Shown: one piece after another, positions 1-8,122 of the stretch
Layout: every line of letters begins with the position of its first letter
How positions within the stretch are numbered: the first letter of the stretch is position 1
Made by a program: the position numbers and the translations under genes
Origin: Paractinoplanes ovalisporus
GTDB taxonomy: Bacteria > Actinomycetota > Actinomycetes > Mycobacteriales > Micromonosporaceae
Assembly (NCBI RefSeq): GCF_016834655.1
Contig: NZ_JAENHP010000005.1
Span: 406,912 to 470,911, forward strand
DNA length: 64,000 bases
Direction of reading: 5' to 3'
The notes under the pieces: generated by a model
Told to the model about the DNA's origin: nothing
The model's input: only the letters and a program-made list of their open reading frames with translations
Databases searched by the model: none

Positions 1-459
1 ACCCGGGTGCTGATGCTCACGGCCAGCGGCACCGTCGCCGACCGGGTCGAGGGCCTGCAGCTGGGTGCCGACGACTACCTGGCCAAGCCGTTCGCCTTCG
101 AGGAACTGGTGGCCCGGGTGCAGGCGCTGGGCCGGCGGGCCACCCCGGCCGCCCCGCCCGTGCTGACGGTCGGCAACCTGGTGCTCGACCAGACCCGCCG
201 GGTCGTCACCCGCGGCGGCACCCCGATCGAGCTCACCAACAAGGAGTTCGGCGTCCTCGAAGAGCTGCTCAAGGCCCGCGGCGGGGTCGTGTCGAGCGAG
301 GAACTGCTGGAACGGGTCTGGGACGCCAACACCGACCCGTTCACCACGACCGTCCGGGTGACCGTGATGACGCTGCGGAAAAAGGTGGGCGACCCACCGC
401 TGATCGAGACCGTGGTCGGCGCGGGCTACCGGGTGCCCGAACCGGTCGTCCTCTCATGA
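1..459 (+). CDS. Response regulator, OmpR/PhoB family (5' truncated by window edge)
   Basis: This is the C-terminal part of a two-component response regulator. The reading frame is open from base 1, so the true start and the phosphorylated Asp lie upstream of the window. The visible receiver end has the conserved Thr/Ser region (LMLTASG) and the switch Lys in YLAKPF. A winged-helix DNA-binding domain follows (LTNKEFGVLEELLKARGG through TLRKKVGD, ending VVGAGYRVPE), typical of the OmpR/PhoB class. The stop overlaps the start of the downstream histidine kinase (ATGA), so the two are translationally coupled partners. The signal sensed cannot be told from the sequence. Confidence 0.93.
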   Translation, partial: TRVLMLTASGTVADRVEGLQLGADDYLAKPFAFEELVARVQALGRRATPAAPPVLTVGNLVLDQTRRVVTRGGTPIELTNKEFGVLEELLKARGGVVSSEELLERVWDANTDPFTTTVRVTVMTLRKKVGDPPLIETVVGAGYRVPEPVVLS

Positions 460-1688
460 CGGTCTATCTCGGCCGCAACAAGCGGGGCCCGGGCTTCACC
501 CTGCGACCCACCCTGCGGCTGCGGCTCACCCTGCTCAACGGCATCCTGCTGGTCGGCGCCGGCGCGATCCTGGTGCTGCTGGCCTGGCTGCTGGTCGGCG
601 ACGTGATGCACCCCGGCGTGGGGCTGCAGCCCGGTTCGACGGTCACGCTCACCGACGGGCGCTCGGTCGACGCGGCGCAGTGGCAGGAGACGCTGATCGA
701 CCAGGCGGCCCGCGAGATGCTGGTCAAGGGGCTGGTCGCGCTCGTGGCGATCGGCATCATCGGCATCGCCGGGGCCTACGCGGTGGCCGGCCGGGCGCTG
801 CGCCCGCTGCACACCGTCACCCAGACCGCGCGGCGTCTCGGCGAGGAGACGCTCGACCAGCGCATCAAATACTCGGGCGCCGACGACGAGGTGGCCGAGC
901 TGGCCCGCACGTTCGACGCGATGCTGGACCGGCTGGCGGGCGCGTTCGAGTCGCAGAAGCGGTTCGTCGCCAACGCCTCGCACGAGCTGCGCACACCCCT
1001 GGCGGTGATGCGCACCGAGATCGACGTGACCCTCAGCGACGACGAGGCCGACGTCGCCGAATACCGCCGCATGGCCAAGGTGGTGCGCAACGCCTCTGAG
1101 CGGGCCAACGGGCTGGTCGACGCGCTGCTGGTGCTCGCCCGCTCGGAGGCGCAGTCCGGGCGGCGGCTGGTGCGTAAGGTGCCGGCCGACATGGCGACCA
1201 GCGTGACCAACGCGCTTTCGGCGGTGAAGGCCGAGGCGGAACGGCTCAAGCTCGACGTGACCACCGACCTGCGGCCGGCCCCGGTGGTGGGCGACCCGTC
1301 GCTGCTCGACCGGCTGGCCGGCAACCTGATCGAGAACGCCATCCGCTACAACCACCTGCTGGGCCGGCTGTGGCTGCGCACCGAGACGGTCAACGGGCAG
1401 GCCCGGCTGATCGTCGGCAACACCGGCTATGAGGTCGAGCCGGGCGACGTGCCCGGGTTGTTCGAACCGTTCCGGAGGGGCGGCTGGGAGCGTACGGGAT
1501 CGCGGGGTTCCGGTCTTGGCCTGTCGATCGTGCGGGCCGTCTGCGATGCCCACGGCGGGACGGTGTCGGCGGTGGCCCAGGCCGGGGGTGGTCTCGAGGT
1601 GACGGTGTCGCTGCCGACGGCCGACACGACGCCGGTGGTGGCCGCCACGGCCTCGGTGCCGCGGGCGAAGGGACTGGGCGTCGCCTGA
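456..1688 (+). CDS. Two-component sensor histidine kinase
   Basis: Membrane histidine kinase of 410 residues, cognate to the regulator it overlaps by 4 nt. Two hydrophobic segments (about residues 27-49 and 90-112) bracket a short extracytoplasmic loop of about 40 residues. A HAMP segment follows (about 112-163), then the HisKA box with the phospho-acceptor His176 in ANASHELRTPL. The HATPase_c domain has an N-box (LIENAIRYNH) and a G-box (GSGLGLSIVRAVCDAHGG). The short sensor loop fits an OmpR-type kinase sensing envelope conditions, but no ligand-binding domain is recognisable. The start is ATG in the ATGA overlap. The reverse-strand reading over this gene is only a shadow. Confidence 0.93.
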   Translation: MTVYLGRNKRGPGFTLRPTLRLRLTLLNGILLVGAGAILVLLAWLLVGDVMHPGVGLQPGSTVTLTDGRSVDAAQWQETLIDQAAREMLVKGLVALVAIGIIGIAGAYAVAGRALRPLHTVTQTARRLGEETLDQRIKYSGADDEVAELARTFDAMLDRLAGAFESQKRFVANASHELRTPLAVMRTEIDVTLSDDEADVAEYRRMAKVVRNASERANGLVDALLVLARSEAQSGRRLVRKVPADMATSVTNALSAVKAEAERLKLDVTTDLRPAPVVGDPSLLDRLAGNLIENAIRYNHLLGRLWLRTETVNGQARLIVGNTGYEVEPGDVPGLFEPFRRGGWERTGSRGSGLGLSIVRAVCDAHGGTVSAVAQAGGGLEVTVSLPTADTTPVVAATASVPRAKGLGVA

Positions 1689-1697
1689 GCGCTCCGG

Positions 1698-1757
1698 GGT
1701 CTCGCTTTACGCGGTCTCGCTTCACGCGGTCTCGCTTCACGCGGTCTCGCTTTATGC
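1698..1757. repeat. 15-bp tandem repeat, 4 copies
   Basis: Four consecutive copies of GGTCTCGCTTYAYGC lie between the histidine kinase and the DUF2637 gene. The last copy overlaps the stop codon of the minus-strand DUF2637 gene. The period is a multiple of three, but no gene is supported across it. Confidence 0.85.
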
Positions 1758-2654
1758 GGCCTCGCGTCGGATCGAGCGCCAGCGGGACGGGCTGATGCCC
1801 AGCTCGGCGGCGAGTTCGGTCTCGTTCAGCTCGGGGCGGGCGGCCCGGATCTGCTCGGCCAGGGCGACCGTCTCGGCCGGCGTGCGGCGGGTCTTGCGCT
1901 CGGGTTCGGGGGCCGACGCCGTGACCGTGCGGGTCGTCGTGCGCTGGGCCGGGACGCTCCGAGCCGCGGCTGCTGGCTGCGGCATGCCCGAACGCGTGGT
2001 CGGCGGCCGGGGCGTGGCCAGGGGATAGCTGCCGGTGTCGGAGCGGGGGAGCGCGGCGGCGACCTCGGCCAGGGCGGCGGCGGTGGCCGGGTTGAGCGCG
2101 GACGCTCCCGCTCGCGGGCCGTTGACACGGGCATGAGCGGCGCTGAGCGGGCTCGGGATCAGTCCCGGAAGAGGTGCCGGGACCGGGACCGGGACCGGGG
2201 CCTCTTCGCGGATCGCCGGTGCCGGTGCCGGCGGTGCGGCCGGCTCCCGCGCCTCGCGCTCCAGCGTCGAGATGCGCCCGCCCAGCTCGACCAGGCAGAT
2301 GCTGGCCACCACGATCAGGCCGTCGACCGAGAGCGGAAGAAGATAGGGCGACGCGCCGGTCTCGCCGTAGCGGGCGGCCACCCCGACCATGTGCCAGTAG
2401 GAGACCCAGGCCGCGATGCCCGCGATGATCGCGGTGGCGGCGAAGCGCAGAACGGCCAGGTAGCGGCGGTGGACCGGCACCCGGGAGATCAGCTCGACGG
2501 TGAGCAGCAGGGCCAGCGGCGGCCAGGCCGCGATCGCCTGGCTGATCGGGTTGTCCAGGGCGTGCAGGATGTTGGCGACCACCGAGGCCGCCACGCCGAG
2601 CAGCAGCGTGGCTCGTACGGCCCAGCGGACGCGACGCAGTTGCTCCAGGACCAC
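1752..2654 (-). CDS. DUF2637 membrane protein with C-terminal helix-turn-helix (Spd-like)
   Basis: Actinobacterial DUF2637 protein. The N-terminal half holds four hydrophobic segments (for example LLLGVAASVVANILHAL, WPPLALLLTVELI, ATAIIAGIAAWVSYW, PYLLPLSVDGLIVVASICL), as in SpdB/transfer-spread proteins of conjugative actinomycete elements and their chromosomal relatives. A low-complexity Pro/Ala linker joins them to a C-terminal helix-turn-helix-like segment (ETELAAELGISPSRWRSIR). I favour the GTG at 2654, which follows GGGAGAAGG at good spacing. An ATG at 2699 would add 15 residues without a proper ribosome site. No other transfer genes are nearby, so a conjugative role is not supported here. 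The exact function is unknown. Confidence 0.8.
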   Translation of the reverse strand: MVLEQLRRVRWAVRATLLLGVAASVVANILHALDNPISQAIAAWPPLALLLTVELISRVPVHRRYLAVLRFAATAIIAGIAAWVSYWHMVGVAARYGETGASPYLLPLSVDGLIVVASICLVELGGRISTLEREAREPAAPPAPAPAIREEAPVPVPVPAPLPGLIPSPLSAAHARVNGPRAGASALNPATAAALAEVAAALPRSDTGSYPLATPRPPTTRSGMPQPAAAARSVPAQRTTTRTVTASAPEPERKTRRTPAETVALAEQIRAARPELNETELAAELGISPSRWRSIRREAA

Positions 2655-2723
2655 CGGACCTTCTCCCTCAGCGTGTTCGTCGGATCGACCGGCGCCCATC
2701 CTGACCGCTGCGGGTTACGACAA

Positions 2724-2765
2724 CGCCTCCGGGGCGGGAACCGTGACCGGTCCGTTCCGGAGGCG
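2724..2765. other. Inverted repeat between two minus-strand genes
   Basis: The 9-bp arms CGCCTCCGG and CCGGAGGCG are separated by 24 nt. The site lies upstream of the DUF2637 gene and downstream of the next minus-strand gene's region, so it could be a terminator without a U-tract or a regulator site. The same arm sequence recurs near 62.6 kb. Confidence 0.4.
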
Positions 2766-2809
2766 ATGCGACTATGTGATCGTGTTGCCCGGCGTGTCGA
2801 CTTGACGCG

Positions 2810-3781
2810 TCAACGCTTCTTTTCGACCTGGGCCCGGAGCTTGGGGAACTCGGCCTTGGCACTGCTCACCGAGCTGAAGTACCAGATGAACATGCCGACG
2901 CTGCCCTCGTCGGCCCAGGTGCAGATCGCCATGTCGATGCCGGAGGTCTCGGAGCTGCCGCACTTGGCGGCCCCGCCCAGCGTGCCGGTCGGCGCGGTGG
3001 TGATGTTGTCGATCTTCAGCCCGCCGATGCCGGCGCCGTAGAAGGTCTGCTCCAGCTCGGTCTTCGGGTCCTTGATCGGGGCCTCGGCCGCCGCCACGAT
3101 GACGATGTCCTGGTCGGCGATGTCGCCGTAGAGGGCGCCGACCGTGTTGGTGGCGCCGGGCACCGACTCAAGGCCGTTCTTGAGCTGGTCGGCGATCGCC
3201 TTGAACTGGGCCGAGGTCAGCTTCTTGCGGCCGCCCAGGGTGGTCGGCTCGGCGATGGTGACCGTCGTCGACGGCGCCTCGGTGGTCGGGTCGGTCGTCG
3301 GCTCGTCGGTCGGCGACACCGGCGCGGTCGTGGAGAGGTCGCTGACCGCGTCGTTGATGTCGTCGGCCTTGTCCTTGCCGATCATGTAGAGCGCGGTGAC
3401 ACCACCCACGCAGAGCACCAGCACGATCGCGACCGAGACCAGGATGATCGGCAGGGCGCGGGACTTCTTCTTCGGCGGCTGCGGCGGCGGGAAGCCGGGC
3501 TGGCCGCCGTAGCCGGGCTGCTGCCCGTACTGGGGCTGCTGGCCGTACTGAGGCTGGCCGTATTCGGCGCCGGACACGGGCTGACCGTAGGCCGGCGGCT
3601 GCTGACCGTACTGCGGCTGCTGCCCGTACGAAGGCTGGCCGTAGTCGGGCTGGCCGGATGACGGGTAGGGCGTGGTCGGCGGGTTGTACGGCTGACCCTG
3701 ATAGGGCGGCTGACCCTGGTTCGGCTGGCCGGAAGACGGGTCGCCGGGGTAGGGCTGGCCGGGGTACGGGGGCTGCGACAT
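2810..3781 (-). CDS. Pro/Gln/Gly/Tyr-rich single-pass membrane protein, function unknown
   Basis: Protein of 323 residues. About 110 N-terminal cytoplasmic residues are built of imperfect YGQPQYGQQP-type repeats. One membrane segment follows (LPIILVSVAIVLVLCVGGVTA), then a Thr/Pro-rich linker and an extracellular domain of about 160 residues. That domain has two cysteines (AAKCGSSE and AICTWADEG) that may form a disulfide. The architecture is common among uncharacterised actinobacterial envelope proteins. The start is ATG at 3781, preceded by GGAG at 8 nt; an upstream in-frame extension has no ribosome site. No catalytic motif was recognised and no partner gene is adjacent. Confidence 0.8.
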   Translation of the reverse strand: MSQPPYPGQPYPGDPSSGQPNQGQPPYQGQPYNPPTTPYPSSGQPDYGQPSYGQQPQYGQQPPAYGQPVSGAEYGQPQYGQQPQYGQQPGYGGQPGFPPPQPPKKKSRALPIILVSVAIVLVLCVGGVTALYMIGKDKADDINDAVSDLSTTAPVSPTDEPTTDPTTEAPSTTVTIAEPTTLGGRKKLTSAQFKAIADQLKNGLESVPGATNTVGALYGDIADQDIVIVAAAEAPIKDPKTELEQTFYGAGIGGLKIDNITTAPTGTLGGAAKCGSSETSGIDMAICTWADEGSVGMFIWYFSSVSSAKAEFPKLRAQVEKKR

Positions 3782-3896
3782 CGAGCGCTCCATCAATCGG
3801 GTACCGCGCGAGCCTAGCGGCACGCCGCGAATGTGCACGTCACCCGTTCGCCGGTGGCGGGACGGGCCATGTGGGCAAATCGGATGAGAACGTGAC

Positions 3897-3926
3897 GACG
3901 CCCCGTACCAGAGGGTACGGGGCGTC
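3897..3926 (-). terminator. Hairpin terminator downstream of fadB
   Basis: A perfect 13-bp stem (GACGCCCCGTACC and its complement) encloses the loop AGAG, about 24 nt after the fadB stop on the minus strand. There is no U-tract, as is usual for intrinsic-type hairpins in high-GC actinobacteria. Confidence 0.7.
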
Positions 3927-3949
3927 GGCAATCAGACCGTCACCGTGGG

Positions 3950-6004
3950 TCAGGCGGGCAGACCGGCCACCCCTCGGGGCAGGAACCGCTTGCCGGTCAC
4001 GCGCTCGGAAGTGCCACTGCGGTCCAGGTACGGCGTCACACCACCGAGGTGGAACGGGTATCCGGCGCCGAGGATCATGCAGAGGTCGATGTCCTGCGCC
4101 TCGGCGACCACGCCCTCGTCGAGCATGATGCGGATCTCCTCGGCCAGGGCGTCCAGGGCCTTCTGGCGTACCTCGTCGGCGCTCAGCGGCGCCGTGCCGC
4201 CCGCGACCAGCTTGGCCACCTCGGGGTTGATCTCGTCGTCGACCATGACGGGCAGGCCGGCGTCGACGATCTTCTTGAGGTTCTCCGACTCGGCGAACCG
4301 GTCGGGGAAGGCCGCGTGCAGGGTCTCGCCCACGTGGTAGGCGACCGCCGGGCCGACCAGCTGGAGCAGCGCGATCGGGCGCATCGGCAGGCCCAGCGGG
4401 TCCATCGCCTCATTCACCACGTCGAGCGGAGTGCCGGCGTCGATGGCCCGGAAGATCTCGCTGGTGACCCGGGTCAGCAGCCGGTTGACCACGAACGCCG
4501 GGGCGTCCTTGACCAGCACCGACGACTTCTTCAGTTCCTTGCCGACCGCGAATGCCGTGGCCAGCGTCGCGTCGTCGGTCTGCTCGCCCTTGATGATCTC
4601 GAGGAGCGGCAGCACGGCGACCGGGTTGAAGAAGTGGAAACCGACGACCCGCTCGGGGTGCTCGAGGCCGGCCGCCATGTCGGTCACCGACAGCGAGCTG
4701 GTGTTGGTCGCCAGGATCGCCTCGGGCGTGACGATCTTCTCGAGCTCGGCCCAGATCTGCTTCTTGAGCTCGAGGTTCTCGAAGACGGCCTCGATCACGA
4801 AGTCGGCATCGGCGAAGACGGACTTGTCGACCGACCCGCTGACCAGGCCGCGCAGCTTGGCCGCGGTGCCCTCGTCGAGGCGGCGCTTGGCGACCAGCTT
4901 GTCGATCTGCTCGGTGACGTACGACACGCCCTTGTCGACGCGGGCCTGGTCGATGTCGGTGAGCACCACCGGCACCTGCAGGCGGCGCACGAACAGCAGG
5001 GCCAGCTGCGACGCCATCAGACCGGCGCCGACGATGCCGACCTTGGTGACCTTGCGGGCGAGCGACTTGTCGGGCACGCCGACCGGGCGCTTGGCCCGCC
5101 GCTGCACCAGGTCGAACGCGTACAGGCTGGCCCGCGACTCGTCCCCCATGATCAGGTCGGCCAGCACCTGGGTCTCGGCCGCGGTGCCCTCTTCGAAGCT
5201 CGCGTCCTTGGCCAGGGCCAGCAGCTCGAGGGCCTTGTTGGCGCTCGGGACGGCGCCGTGCAGCTTCTCGTCGAGCTGCTGCTTGGCGAAGAAGAGCACG
5301 CCCTCCCACATGTCCCGGTCGACCTCGGGCCGCTCGACGGTGACGTCGCCCTTGACCACGCCGGCCGCCCATTCGAGCGAGCGCTCCAGGAAGTCGGCCG
5401 GTTCGAACAGCTCGTCGGCCAGGCCGAACTCGCGGGCCTGCTTGGGGCGCAGCACCTTCTGGGTCAGCGGGTTCTGCAGGATGACCTGGGCCGCGCCGGG
5501 AACGCCGATCAGGTTGGGGAGCAGCTGGCTGCCGCCCCAACCGGGGACCAGACCGATCGCGACCTCGGGCAGGCCGAGCGCCGCCGCGCCGCCCGAGACC
5601 GTGCGGTAGTGACAGTGCAGCGCCACCTCGAGGCCGCCACCGAGCGCGGCGCCGTTGATGAAGGCAAAAGTCGGAATTTCCGAGTTCTTGAGCCGGGCGA
5701 AGACACGGTGGCCGAGCTCGCCCAGCTCAACCGCCTGCTCGCGACTCGTGAGGTACGGAATGCCGGTGATGTCCGCGCCGACGCAGAAGATGTACGGCTT
5801 GCCGGTGATCGCGATGAAGGCCGGGTCCGCTTCGGTGGCCACCGTGATCGCCTCGTCCAGGCTTCTCAACCCCGCGGGCCCGAAGCTGTTCGGCTTCTTG
5901 TGGTCGAACCCGTTGTCCAGCGTGATCAGGGCGGCCTTCTGCTGCCCCACCTGGACAAACCGGACAAGCGCCTTGGTGACGACCTCGTTCGGGTGCTCGA
6001 TCAC
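3950..6004 (-). CDS. fadB: 3-hydroxyacyl-CoA dehydrogenase / enoyl-CoA hydratase (fatty acid oxidation complex alpha subunit)
   Basis: Bifunctional beta-oxidation enzyme of 684 residues that hydrates enoyl-CoA and oxidises the 3-hydroxyacyl-CoA with NAD+. The N-terminal crotonase domain carries the two expected glutamate regions (GGGLEVALHCHYRT and GLPEVAIGLVPGWGG). The C-terminal half has the NAD-binding fold (KVGIVGAGLMASQLALLF) and the dehydrogenase His region (ERVVGFHFFNPVAVLPLLEII). The GTG start overlaps the stop of the thiolase gene (GTGA), so the two are coupled in one transcript with thiolase first. The dinucleotide loop reads GAGLMAS where many family members have GAGxMG, a small deviation. 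Length and domain order match FadB/FadJ proteins of actinobacteria. Confidence 0.95.
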   Translation of the reverse strand: MIEHPNEVVTKALVRFVQVGQQKAALITLDNGFDHKKPNSFGPAGLRSLDEAITVATEADPAFIAITGKPYIFCVGADITGIPYLTSREQAVELGELGHRVFARLKNSEIPTFAFINGAALGGGLEVALHCHYRTVSGGAAALGLPEVAIGLVPGWGGSQLLPNLIGVPGAAQVILQNPLTQKVLRPKQAREFGLADELFEPADFLERSLEWAAGVVKGDVTVERPEVDRDMWEGVLFFAKQQLDEKLHGAVPSANKALELLALAKDASFEEGTAAETQVLADLIMGDESRASLYAFDLVQRRAKRPVGVPDKSLARKVTKVGIVGAGLMASQLALLFVRRLQVPVVLTDIDQARVDKGVSYVTEQIDKLVAKRRLDEGTAAKLRGLVSGSVDKSVFADADFVIEAVFENLELKKQIWAELEKIVTPEAILATNTSSLSVTDMAAGLEHPERVVGFHFFNPVAVLPLLEIIKGEQTDDATLATAFAVGKELKKSSVLVKDAPAFVVNRLLTRVTSEIFRAIDAGTPLDVVNEAMDPLGLPMRPIALLQLVGPAVAYHVGETLHAAFPDRFAESENLKKIVDAGLPVMVDDEINPEVAKLVAGGTAPLSADEVRQKALDALAEEIRIMLDEGVVAEAQDIDLCMILGAGYPFHLGGVTPYLDRSGTSERVTGKRFLPRGVAGLPA

Positions 6005-7197
6005 TTCGCCGCTCCGTCCCAGTTCGGGTTCTCCCAGATCACGGTGCCGCCCATGCCGATGCCGATGCACATGGCGGTGAGGCCGTAACGGACCTCGGGG
6101 TGCTCGGCGAAGTGGCGCGCGAGCTGCGTCATCAGGCGGACGCCGGAGGAGGCGAGCGGGTGGCCGATCGCGATCGCGCCGCCCCACGGGTTGACCCGCG
6201 GGTCGTCGTCGGCGATGCCGTAGTGGTCGAGGAACGCCAGCACCTGAACCGCGAACGCCTCGTTCAGCTCGAACAGGCCGATGTCGTCGATGGTGAGGCC
6301 GGCCTTCTTGAGGGCCTTCTCGGTCGACGGGATCGGGCCGTAACCCATGATCTCGGGCTCGACGCCGACGAAGCCGTACGACACCATCCGCATCGCGATC
6401 GGCAGGCCCAGCTCGCGGGCCGTCTCCTCGCTCGCGAGCAGCGCCGCCGTGGCGCCGTCGTTGAGACCGGCCGCGTTGCCCGCGGTGACCCGGCCGTGCG
6501 GGCGGAACGGGGTCTTGAGGGTCGCGAGCTTCTCCATCGAGGTCTCGCGCGGCGCCTCGTCGGCCGTGGCCAGGCCCCAGCCCTGCTCGGCGCTGCGCAG
6601 CGCGACCGGCACCATGTCGGGCTGAAGCTTGCCGTCGGCGTACGCCTTGGCCGTCTTGAGCTGCGAGTTCAGCCCGTAGCGGTCGGTCCGCTCCTTGGTG
6701 ATGCCGGGCAGGCGGTCGTGCAGGTTCTCCGCCGTGGAGCCCATCACCAGGGCCGACGGGTCGACCAGTTTCTCGGCGATGATGCGCGGGTTGGGGTCGA
6801 CGCCCTCGCCCATCGGGTGGCGGCCCATGTGCTCGACGCCGCCCGCGATCGCCACGTCGTAGGCGCCCATCGCGATGCCGCCGGCCACGTTGGTGACCGC
6901 GGTCATGGCGCCGGCGCACATGCGGTCGACCGCGTAGCCCGGGACGGTCTTGGGCAGCCCCGAGAGCAGGGCGGCGGTGCGGCCGATGGTGAGCCCCTGG
7001 TCGCCGATCTGGGTGGTGGCCGCGATCGCGACCTCGTCGACCCGGTCGGGCGGGAGCTGGGGGTTGCGGCGCATCAGCTCGCGGATGCAGCGGATGACCA
7101 GGTCGTCGGCGCGGGTCTCGGCATACATGCCACCCGCCTTGCCGAACGGTGTGCGGACGCCGTCGACGAAGACGACCTCGCGTACTTCACGGGGCAC
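6001..7197 (-). CDS. fadA: Acetyl-CoA acyltransferase (thiolase)
   Basis: Thiolase of 398 residues that cleaves 3-ketoacyl-CoA in the last step of beta-oxidation, partner of the downstream FadB. The nucleophilic Cys sits in VDRMCAGAMTAV. The other active-site motifs are GHPLASSGVRLMTQLARHF (His) and TAMCIGIGMGGT (second Cys). The start is GTG at 7197 because a perfect AAGGAGG lies 6 nt upstream; a longer in-frame start has nothing comparable. It is first in a two-gene operon. A TetR-type half-palindrome upstream suggests control by fatty acyl-CoA, but that is inference. Confidence 0.95.
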   Translation of the reverse strand: MPREVREVVFVDGVRTPFGKAGGMYAETRADDLVIRCIRELMRRNPQLPPDRVDEVAIAATTQIGDQGLTIGRTAALLSGLPKTVPGYAVDRMCAGAMTAVTNVAGGIAMGAYDVAIAGGVEHMGRHPMGEGVDPNPRIIAEKLVDPSALVMGSTAENLHDRLPGITKERTDRYGLNSQLKTAKAYADGKLQPDMVPVALRSAEQGWGLATADEAPRETSMEKLATLKTPFRPHGRVTAGNAAGLNDGATAALLASEETARELGLPIAMRMVSYGFVGVEPEIMGYGPIPSTEKALKKAGLTIDDIGLFELNEAFAVQVLAFLDHYGIADDDPRVNPWGGAIAIGHPLASSGVRLMTQLARHFAEHPEVRYGLTAMCIGIGMGGTVIWENPNWDGAAK

Positions 7198-7239
7198 AAC
7201 AAGCCTCCTTGCAGGCGAGCCCAAGCTGTAAAGGGGATG

Positions 7240-7254
7240 CTACTCGTCGGTAAC
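7240..7254. promoter_or_regulatory. Candidate operator for fadA-fadB
   Basis: On the thiolase strand the site reads GTTACCGACGAGTAG, with imperfect dyad TTAC/GTAG. It lies 43-57 nt upstream of the thiolase start. The shape resembles TetR-family fatty-acid-degradation operators of actinobacteria, but I cannot assign a regulator. Confidence 0.3.
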
Positions 7255-7370
7255 TAACGTCTGCCACCGCCTGGCGAAAACCTCACAACGACGATCCAAG
7301 GCGGAGATCGATATCCATGTTCAGGCTGGGGTGGACGCTTTCGTGCCCCGAATCAAGCGGGCCCTGAATC

Positions 7371-7570
7371 AAGATCAAATGCCGAATGTCCTGGCTGGGT
7401 GGTGGGTGGCCGTGGCTCCTGCTCAGGCCGTCAAACCTGAAGATCAAGTGCATGATGTCCCGGCTGGGTGGTGGGTGTCGGACCGTCGCTCCCGCGGGGG
7501 CCGCGGCGGCTTTCGCTGGCCGCTGGCGCGTCCAGAACGCGAAACCCACCACGGCGACGTGCGTGAGCGG
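7371..7570 (+). repeat. Dispersed repeat, copy A
   Basis: About 200 bp closely matching sequences at 25673-25841 (same strand) and 28585-28783 (opposite strand). It contains two internal copies of a unit of the form GATCAARTGC..ATGTCC.GGCTGGGTGGTGGG (about 7372 and 7442). Its right end is AACCCACCACGGCGACGTGC. There is no transposase and no clear target duplication. Confidence 0.85.
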
Positions 7571-7660
7571 TGGCGCTTCACCCACAAAACCACGTTGGGG
7601 CTGGTTGGTGGGGGTTTCGCCGAGGCCGTTCGGGCGAGGTGGGTGAACGCGGGGTGAGCG

Positions 7661-7666
7661 TAGCTT
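7661..7666 (+). promoter_or_regulatory. -10 box of leaderless promoter
   Basis: TAGCTT sits 6 nt before the ATG of the small zinc-ribbon-like gene, the TANNNT-N6-start layout of leaderless actinobacterial transcripts. Confidence 0.6.
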
Positions 7667-7672
7667 CACGCT

Positions 7673-7813
7673 ATGAGCAAGCCGTTCAGGTGCCGCCTGG
7701 GGTGGCACAAGTGGGCGCGGCGCGCGAACCCGGAAGGCGTCCGTTACTCGCAGTGCGAACGCTGCGGCACAGACGACGGCCGGGCCAAGGTGCACTGGAG
7801 CGCCGGAGCGTGA
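7673..7813 (+). CDS. Small CxxC protein with GWHKW motif (zinc-ribbon-like, 46 residues)
   Basis: The sequence begins MSKPFRCRLGWHKWARRAN and ends in a CERCGTDD knuckle. It resembles short DUF1660-like proteins with a CxLGWHxW...CxxCG pattern, in which Cys/His residues could bind zinc. It is too short to be called by length alone. A TANNNT box 6 nt before the ATG and the conserved Cys/His/Trp spacing support it. It stands alone between a repeat and a gene-poor stretch. Its role is unknown. Confidence 0.65.
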   Translation: MSKPFRCRLGWHKWARRANPEGVRYSQCERCGTDDGRAKVHWSAGA

Positions 7814-7834
7814 CAAGGGGCACACCCGGCAGCC

Positions 7835-7843
7835 TGTGGACAA
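7835..7843 (-). other. DnaA-box-like 9-mer
   Basis: TGTGGACAA, the complement of the actinobacterial DnaA box TTGTCCACA. It is a single site here. Confidence 0.35.
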
Positions 7844-7926
7844 CGCGATTTCTTGTCAGCGGGCGGCCGTACGGTCGTCACCACTCCCAAAGGGGCGGGG
7901 GAGGGGGCGGCGTAACTTCTACGTAG

Positions 7927-8058
7927 GTCGCCGCCAGTTCTCGGGCAGGGGGAGGGACGGTCGCCACCAGTTCTCGGGCGGGGGTGGGGACGGTCGCCAC
8001 CAGCTCTTGGGCGGGGGAGGCGGCGGTCGCCACCAGCTCTGGGTGGGACACGGGATGC
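7927..8058. repeat. 33-bp tandem repeat, 4 copies
   Basis: The unit begins GTCGCCACCAGTTCTCGGGC and is followed by a G-rich stretch. It repeats at 7927, 7960, 7993 and 8026 with exact 33-bp period. The G-rich parts vary and could form stacked G structures on this strand. Confidence 0.85.
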
Positions 8059-8088
8059 GGCGGCGTAACACGTGGGGCGTAACAAGCG

Positions 8089-8122
8089 AACGGGCCGAAC
8101 GCGGAAATGCGCTCGGCCCGTT
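8089..8122 (-). terminator. Hairpin terminator downstream of ribonuclease D gene
   Basis: A 10-bp stem AACGGGCCGA/TCGGCCCGTT encloses a 14-nt loop that itself can pair (GCG with CGC). It lies 57 nt beyond the stop of the minus-strand gene. Confidence 0.65.

Larger units (their letters stand above)
7198..7672. other. Gene-free interval with promoter region and dispersed repeat
   Basis: This 475-bp stretch between the thiolase promoter and the small CxxC gene holds a candidate operator near 7240 and one copy of a dispersed repeat (7371-7570). The reading frames through it correspond to the repeat and show no gene-like features. Confidence 0.6.

Noticed and set aside
426..1553. Long antisense open frame opposite the histidine kinase
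   Set aside because: High-GC codon bias leaves the opposite strand open; no start site or domain, and the plus-strand gene is certain.
7283..7843. 186-residue minus-strand open frame over the 7.4-kb repeat
   Set aside because: It is a translation of the dispersed repeat (VGFAFWTRQRPAK-type phrases) seen at each copy; it is unlikely to be a protein gene.
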